Origin: a bacterium
GTDB taxonomy: Bacteria > UBP13 > UBA5359
Length of the DNA stretch: 32,394 bases
Direction of reading: 5' to 3'
Assembly (NCBI GenBank): GCA_028685295.1
Contig: JAQUEL010000012.1
Coordinates: forward strand, 1 to 32,394
The position numbers and the translations under genes were made by a program. The notes under the pieces are model-generated. The model was not told the DNA's origin. It made no database searches and saw only the letters and a program-made list of their open reading frames with translations. Positions 27,598 to 32,394 of the stretch are shown here, piece by piece (position 1 is the stretch's first letter; each line of letters begins with the position of its first letter).

Positions 27598-28701
27598 TTG
27601 TTCGATTTACGCCTGCTGCGGCGTCTGGACTGGGTGATATTGCCGGCTCTGATACTATTACTGGGATTGGGTGTAGCGGCTTTGAAAAGTACCGCCCAGG
27701 CCAGGCCGGCCATAGGCCTGCTGGTAGGCAAACAGATTATCTGGATTGCTGCAGGTTTTGCTTTTATGTGCCTGGCAGCCCTGATCGATTACAGAGCGTT
27801 GGCTCGCTGGTATCATCAGATATATTGGTTGAATATTGCTCTTTTAGTAACAGTTCTGATACTAGGGCACAGCAGCAAGGGAGCCCAGCGCTGGATACCG
27901 CTGGGCCCTTTTATGCTGCAGCCCTCAGAAATATGTAAGCTGACTGTTATCGTGACCCTAGCAGTCTACTTATCATCCGTTAAAACGGATATCTCCAGCT
28001 TTTCCTCCTTTATGGGCGCTTTGAAACATATCGCTTTGCCTATATTGCTGATCGCCGCTCAGCCGGATCTGGGTACGGCATTGGTAATAATTGCCATTCT
28101 GGGAGGCATGCTTCTGGTATCCGGGGCCGGTGCCAAACATCTGGCCGCTTCAGCAGGATTACTATTGGCCCTGTTCCCATTGATCTGGCGTTATGGGCTG
28201 CGAGATTATCAGAAAAGACGCCTGACCGGTTTTCTTAATCCTCTGGCCGATCCTCTGGGTACATCATATCAGCTTAACCAATCCAAGATAGCTATCGGTT
28301 CCGGCCGGCTGTTCGGCCAGGGGCTCTTTCAGGGCAGTCAGAAGGATCTGAGTTTTATTCCGGAACAACATACGGATTTTATCTTTACCGTTATAGGAGA
28401 AGAGCTGGGCTTTATGGGCGGGCTTGCTCTATTGGCTCTTTTCGGCATTATTCTCTGGCGCGGCTTTCTTATAATGACGGAGAGCGAGGATATCTTGGGA
28501 GCACTGATGGTTACCGGAATCCTATCCATGTTGGCTTTTCATATTTTTATAAATTTAGGCATGATTACAGGTATAATGCCTACCACCGGTATCCCTCTGC
28601 CTTTTATTAGTTACGGAGGCAGTGCCATGATAACAGATATGACGGCGATAGGATTGCTTCTCGGCATAGGCATGCGCCGCAACAAATTAATGTTTTTTTG
28701 A
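27598..28701 (+). CDS. FtsW/RodA/SpoVE family (RodA-like) cell-shape protein
   Basis: 'GAQRWIPLGPFMLQPSEICKLTVIVTLA', 'PDLGTALVI', 'IPEQHTDFIFTVIGEELGF', 'MPTTGIPLPFISYGGSAM'. TTG start immediately after mtnA stop (GTG 27589 also possible). Confidence 0.92.
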   Translation: MFDLRLLRRLDWVILPALILLLGLGVAALKSTAQARPAIGLLVGKQIIWIAAGFAFMCLAALIDYRALARWYHQIYWLNIALLVTVLILGHSSKGAQRWIPLGPFMLQPSEICKLTVIVTLAVYLSSVKTDISSFSSFMGALKHIALPILLIAAQPDLGTALVIIAILGGMLLVSGAGAKHLAASAGLLLALFPLIWRYGLRDYQKRRLTGFLNPLADPLGTSYQLNQSKIAIGSGRLFGQGLFQGSQKDLSFIPEQHTDFIFTVIGEELGFMGGLALLALFGIILWRGFLIMTESEDILGALMVTGILSMLAFHIFINLGMITGIMPTTGIPLPFISYGGSAMITDMTAIGLLLGIGMRRNKLMFF

Positions 28702-28902
28702 CCCCTCGGCAGAAATGGTATTGCTTTATCGAAGGAAAAATAGTAAGATACCTATTTGGATAGACGGGAATCGAAAGATAAGACCAAGATAGAATTGCAG
28801 ATCGGTTATAAAGCTTTGAGGAAGGTGCTGCAGGTTCAGGAGCAGGGCTTGTAAGGGGACCTCAAGGATGGCAATCGATAACTGTGTTCGAAGAACTATT
28901 TT

Positions 28903-31017
28903 ATGGGGGTGTCTTTGTTGGAAGGCATTAATTACAGTACGTTGAACTTCTTTATCCTGATAGCAGCGGCAGTGGGCCTTATAGGTATACTCTATGCCAT
29001 TTACACTGCTATCAAGGTACTGAAAAATGATCCTGGAAGCAAAGAGATGGTAGCCATCTCGGACGCAGTTCACGAGGGTGCCATGGCTTTTCTGAGACGA
29101 GAGTATAAGACCATCGCGCTGTTTGTAGCAGTGGCCTTCGTGCTTTTGGCTGCCGGCATAGGTCTGCTGACAGCCATTGCCTTTGTGTTTGGTGCTGTTT
29201 GCTCAACTACGGCCGGATACTTCGGTATGAAGATCTCCACCAGGGCCAATACCAGAACAGCTCAGGCAGCTACTAAAGGCTTTGAAAAGGCTCTCGGTGT
29301 GGCTTTCCCCGGTGGCCTGGTGATGGGTATGGCCGTTGTTGGTATAGGTCTGTTCGGCGTATCCATATTGTATTATATCTTCAACAGCCTGGGATCAGAT
29401 CCTGCAGCTGCTCTTCAAACGGCTACTACGGCTATTGCAGGCTTCAGCATGGGGGCCAGCTCCGTGGCTCTCTTTGCCAGAGTCGGCGGAGGTATCTATA
29501 CAAAAGCAGCCGATGTAGGTGCCGATCTGGTAGGTAAGGTTGAGGCCGGTATTCCTGAGGACGACCCGCGCAACCCTGCTGTTATTGCTGACAATGTGGG
29601 CGATAATGTGGGAGATGTTGCCGGCATGGGCGCAGATCTCTTCGAATCCTATGTTGGCTCGATAATATCGGCTATAATTATAGCCACTGCTGTGACGGCG
29701 GTGCCGGTAACCGAGGGTATACTGCTGGCTCTGCTGTTGGCGGCCGTAGGCCTGATTGCCTCCATTATCGGGGCACTCTTTGTTCGTAGCGGCAGCAATG
29801 CACAAGCATCGCTGCGTAATGGAACATTCGGTAGCGCAGCCGTATTCATTGTCGGTGCTTTCTTTTTGACACGCTGGCTTATGGACGGAAGCCTGTACTT
29901 CTTTTACGCTACGCTGTCCGGATTAATAGCCGGTGTCGTCATCGGTTTGGCTGCAGAGATATATACCTCCGGCAAAACGGTGGAATCCATCGCTGAGTCC
30001 TCTCAGACAGGTGTGGCCACCAACATAATCAATGGTTTTGCCGTAGGAATGAAGAGCACGGTAATTCCGATAGTCATCATCAGTCTGGCAGTTCTTACAG
30101 CCTACTACTTCGGTGGTCTGGCTGGTGCCGGCGGAGGCTTCTACGGTATCGCTTTGGCTGCGGTAGGTATGTTGTCTATTGCAGGCATGACGGTAGCCGT
30201 GGATGCTTATGGCCCTATCGCTGATAATGCCGGCGGCATTGCCGAGATGGCCCATATGGGTTCGGAGGTCAGGGTCATAACCGATACGTTGGATTCAGCC
30301 GGTAACACTACGGCCGCTATTGCCAAGGGCTTTGCCATAGGATCGGCTGCTCTGACGGCCCTGGCTCTATTTTCAGCTTATATACAGGCGGTCAATCTAG
30401 TTGCTCCGGGAACTTTGACTGTTATAGATGTTATGCAACCCGGTGTGATAGCCGGTCTCTTTATCGGGGGTATCATACCGTTTGTCTTTGCCGCCATGGC
30501 TATGCAGGCCGTTGGCCGTGCTGCTTTTGGTGTAGTTAATGAGGTGCGGCGTCAGTTCAGGGAGATACCTGGTCTGATGGAAGGCACCGGTAAGCCGGAG
30601 TATGCCCGCTGTGTGGATATAACCACCAGTGCCGCTCTGCGAGAAATGATAGTCCCTGGTCTGGTAGCGGTAATCGTTCCCATACTGATAGGGATTGTTC
30701 TGGGAATGGAGACGCTGGGAGGCTTTCTGGCAGGTTCTCTTATAAGCGGTGTTCCATTGGCACTTATGCTGGCCAATGCCGGCGGGGCATGGGATAATGC
30801 CAAGAAATATATCGAGTCCGGCAATATGGGCGGCAAGGGGTCCGATGCTCATAAGGCTGCCGTTACCGGCGATACGGTAGGCGATCCTTTCAAGGATACA
30901 GCTGGACCGGCCATGAATATTCTGCTTAAGCTCATGGCTGTGGTTTCTGTTGTCGTAGCTCCGCTTATCGTTAAAGCGCACCCGGTGCTGATGCGTATTT
31001 GGGGAGGCCTTTTCTAA
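28903..31017 (+). CDS. hppA: Membrane-bound ion-translocating pyrophosphatase, K+-dependent type
   Basis: '[56 protein letters not shown]', '[16 protein letters not shown]', '[21 protein letters not shown]', '[23 protein letters not shown]'. Confidence 0.97.
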   Translation: MGVSLLEGINYSTLNFFILIAAAVGLIGILYAIYTAIKVLKNDPGSKEMVAISDAVHEGAMAFLRREYKTIALFVAVAFVLLAAGIGLLTAIAFVFGAVCSTTAGYFGMKISTRANTRTAQAATKGFEKALGVAFPGGLVMGMAVVGIGLFGVSILYYIFNSLGSDPAAALQTATTAIAGFSMGASSVALFARVGGGIYTKAADVGADLVGKVEAGIPEDDPRNPAVIADNVGDNVGDVAGMGADLFESYVGSIISAIIIATAVTAVPVTEGILLALLLAAVGLIASIIGALFVRSGSNAQASLRNGTFGSAAVFIVGAFFLTRWLMDGSLYFFYATLSGLIAGVVIGLAAEIYTSGKTVESIAESSQTGVATNIINGFAVGMKSTVIPIVIISLAVLTAYYFGGLAGAGGGFYGIALAAVGMLSIAGMTVAVDAYGPIADNAGGIAEMAHMGSEVRVITDTLDSAGNTTAAIAKGFAIGSAALTALALFSAYIQAVNLVAPGTLTVIDVMQPGVIAGLFIGGIIPFVFAAMAMQAVGRAAFGVVNEVRRQFREIPGLMEGTGKPEYARCVDITTSAALREMIVPGLVAVIVPILIGIVLGMETLGGFLAGSLISGVPLALMLANAGGAWDNAKKYIESGNMGGKGSDAHKAAVTGDTVGDPFKDTAGPAMNILLKLMAVVSVVVAPLIVKAHPVLMRIWGGLF

Positions 31018-31042
31018 GAATCCGATAAAAGAGATCGGTGCT

Positions 31043-31076
31043 GAAAAGCTCCTTGCCGCGGCAGGGAGCTTTTTTA
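31043..31076 (+). terminator. Rho-independent terminator after hppA
   Basis: AAAGCTCCTTGCC-gc-GGCAGGGAGCTTTT stem followed by T-run. Confidence 0.85.
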
Positions 31077-31202
31077 ATCTTATTTTACTATTATAAAGGA
31101 AAAAAGGAAGAAATCACGAATAAATAGATAGGCAAGGAATAGCCGAGTATTGAAAGGCCGGAACATTATGCCGGCTGCTTAAATGAACTGGAGTTAAAAA
31201 GT

Positions 31203-32394
31203 GTGGGGGAACGGCTCTCGCAGGAGCTTATAGAGGAGATCAGGCGTAGAAACGATATTGTAGATATCGTTGCAGGGTATGTTTCTCTCAAGAAGAGCGG
31301 TAAAACTTATAAAGGGCTCTGCCCATTCCACAATGAGAGGGATGCTTCGTTCAGCGTCAACCGGGAAAAGCAGTTATTCAAGTGCTTCGGATGCGGTGAA
31401 GGTGGAAATGTAATTACCTTTGTTATGAAGGTTGATAATCTTTCCTTTATCGAGGCGCTGGAGAAGCTGGCCCGTAAAGTTGGTGTAATAATAGAGCGTA
31501 CTCCCGAAGCCCGTCACAGGGAAACGGAGAGGAAGCGCCTTCTGAAGCTTAATGAACTGGCCTGTTGTTATTATCAGCGTCTACTGGTGATGGATGATTG
31601 TGGCAAAGACGCCAGAGAATATCTGGAAGGCCGTGCATTGAGTTCGGAGATGATAAAGGAATATCGTTTGGGGTATGCACGTCCTGAATGGAGAAGCTTG
31701 GCTGCTGTTATAGAAGAGAGAAAGCTCTCTATACAGGACGGGGTTAAGGCCGGGCTATTGCTACCTCGTGGTACTGGTGGTGTATATGATCGTTTTCGGG
31801 GAAGAGTGCTTTTCCCTATCTTCAACCTGGATGGAGATATCGTCGGCTTTGGCGGCAGGACGATGGGCGATGAGCAGCCTAAGTATCTGAATACTACTGA
31901 GACGCCGATTTTTAGCAAGGGGAAGCTGCTATACGGCTTATACCAGGGTAGATCGGAGATCAGCCGCCTGGATGAGGTCATAGTGGTTGAAGGGTATACC
32001 GACGTTTTGAGTTGCCACCGCGTGGGAATAAGGAACGTGGTTGCCAGCCTTGGAACGGCGTTGACAGCAGAGCAGGTGCGGCTGATAGCTCGGTACACGC
32101 GTAATGTAAAATTATGTTATGATGCCGATTCGGCCGGTATGGCCGCAGCGCTGAGGGGGCTCGATCTATTTGAAGCAGAGGGTTGCAACGTTATGGTTGT
32201 AAACCTTGGCAGCGGAGTGGATCCGGACGATCTTATAAGAAGCGGTGGGGCCAAGGCTTTCAGGGAAGAGATGGCCTGTGCCCACAATGTAGTTGAATAT
32301 AAACTATCTATGTCTTTGAACCGTCATTCTGGTGATGGGACGGCGGTTCTTCGAGAGATGCTGCCGGTGCTGGCTGGAATTAGAGATGCACCGC
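31203..32394 (+). CDS. dnaG: DNA primase, N-terminal part (runs off right edge; absent from the ORF track because no stop is in the window)
   Basis: GTG start; 'LSQELIEEIRRRNDIVDIVAGYVSLKKSGKTYKGLCPFHNERDASFSVNREKQLFKCFGCGEGGNVITFVM' (CHC2 zinc finger), 'VGFGGRTMGDEQPKYLNTTETPIFSKGKLLYGLYQ', 'VVEGYTDVLSCHRVGIRNVVASLGTALT'. Confidence 0.97.
   Translation, partial: MGERLSQELIEEIRRRNDIVDIVAGYVSLKKSGKTYKGLCPFHNERDASFSVNREKQLFKCFGCGEGGNVITFVMKVDNLSFIEALEKLARKVGVIIERTPEARHRETERKRLLKLNELACCYYQRLLVMDDCGKDAREYLEGRALSSEMIKEYRLGYARPEWRSLAAVIEERKLSIQDGVKAGLLLPRGTGGVYDRFRGRVLFPIFNLDGDIVGFGGRTMGDEQPKYLNTTETPIFSKGKLLYGLYQGRSEISRLDEVIVVEGYTDVLSCHRVGIRNVVASLGTALTAEQVRLIARYTRNVKLCYDADSAGMAAALRGLDLFEAEGCNVMVVNLGSGVDPDDLIRSGGAKAFREEMACAHNVVEYKLSMSLNRHSGDGTAVLREMLPVLAGIRDAP

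Noticed and set aside
30397-30981. 194-aa minus-strand ORF in hppA
   Set aside because: Antisense frame of a highly conserved pyrophosphatase with biased codon usage; composition looks spurious.
31574-32098. 174-aa minus-strand ORF near the right edge
   Set aside because: Antisense to dnaG, which is the real gene but missing from the ORF track because it has no stop in the window.

Overview
The window (about 32.4 kb) looks like a chromosomal segment of an endospore-lineage Firmicute/Clostridia-type bacterium. It carries housekeeping genes: nif3, a sigH-like sigma factor, RNase HI, RNase P RNA, dnaE, malic enzyme, rpmE (L31), yqhQ, prfA, prmC, mtnA, rodA/ftsW, hppA and a 3'-truncated dnaG. 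Accessory genes lie between them: class II aldolase, orphan Ser/Thr kinase, MFS transporter, UxaE-like tagaturonate epimerase, TspO, GH130 phosphorylase, a GntR/LarA/GlcD hydroxyacid cluster and an SGNH hydrolase. No CRISPR array, tRNA, rRNA operon, transposase or phage module could be supported. The best candidates for a second look are: (i) a stand-alone protein made almost entirely of four ~62-aa homing-endonuclease-associated (HNH_repeat-like) modules with no recognisable nuclease domain; (ii) several decayed genes found by reading across frames in 'empty' DNA, namely an NAGPA-type phosphodiester glycosidase, a glycerophosphodiester phosphodiesterase and a LamG-like protein; (iii) two ORFs that look internally deleted but still open (AlbA_2-type and phosphohexomutase-type); (iv) a GntR regulator with matching TGTATACAAT palindromes upstream of itself and of larA. 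All functional calls come from reading motifs by eye; no database search was run.
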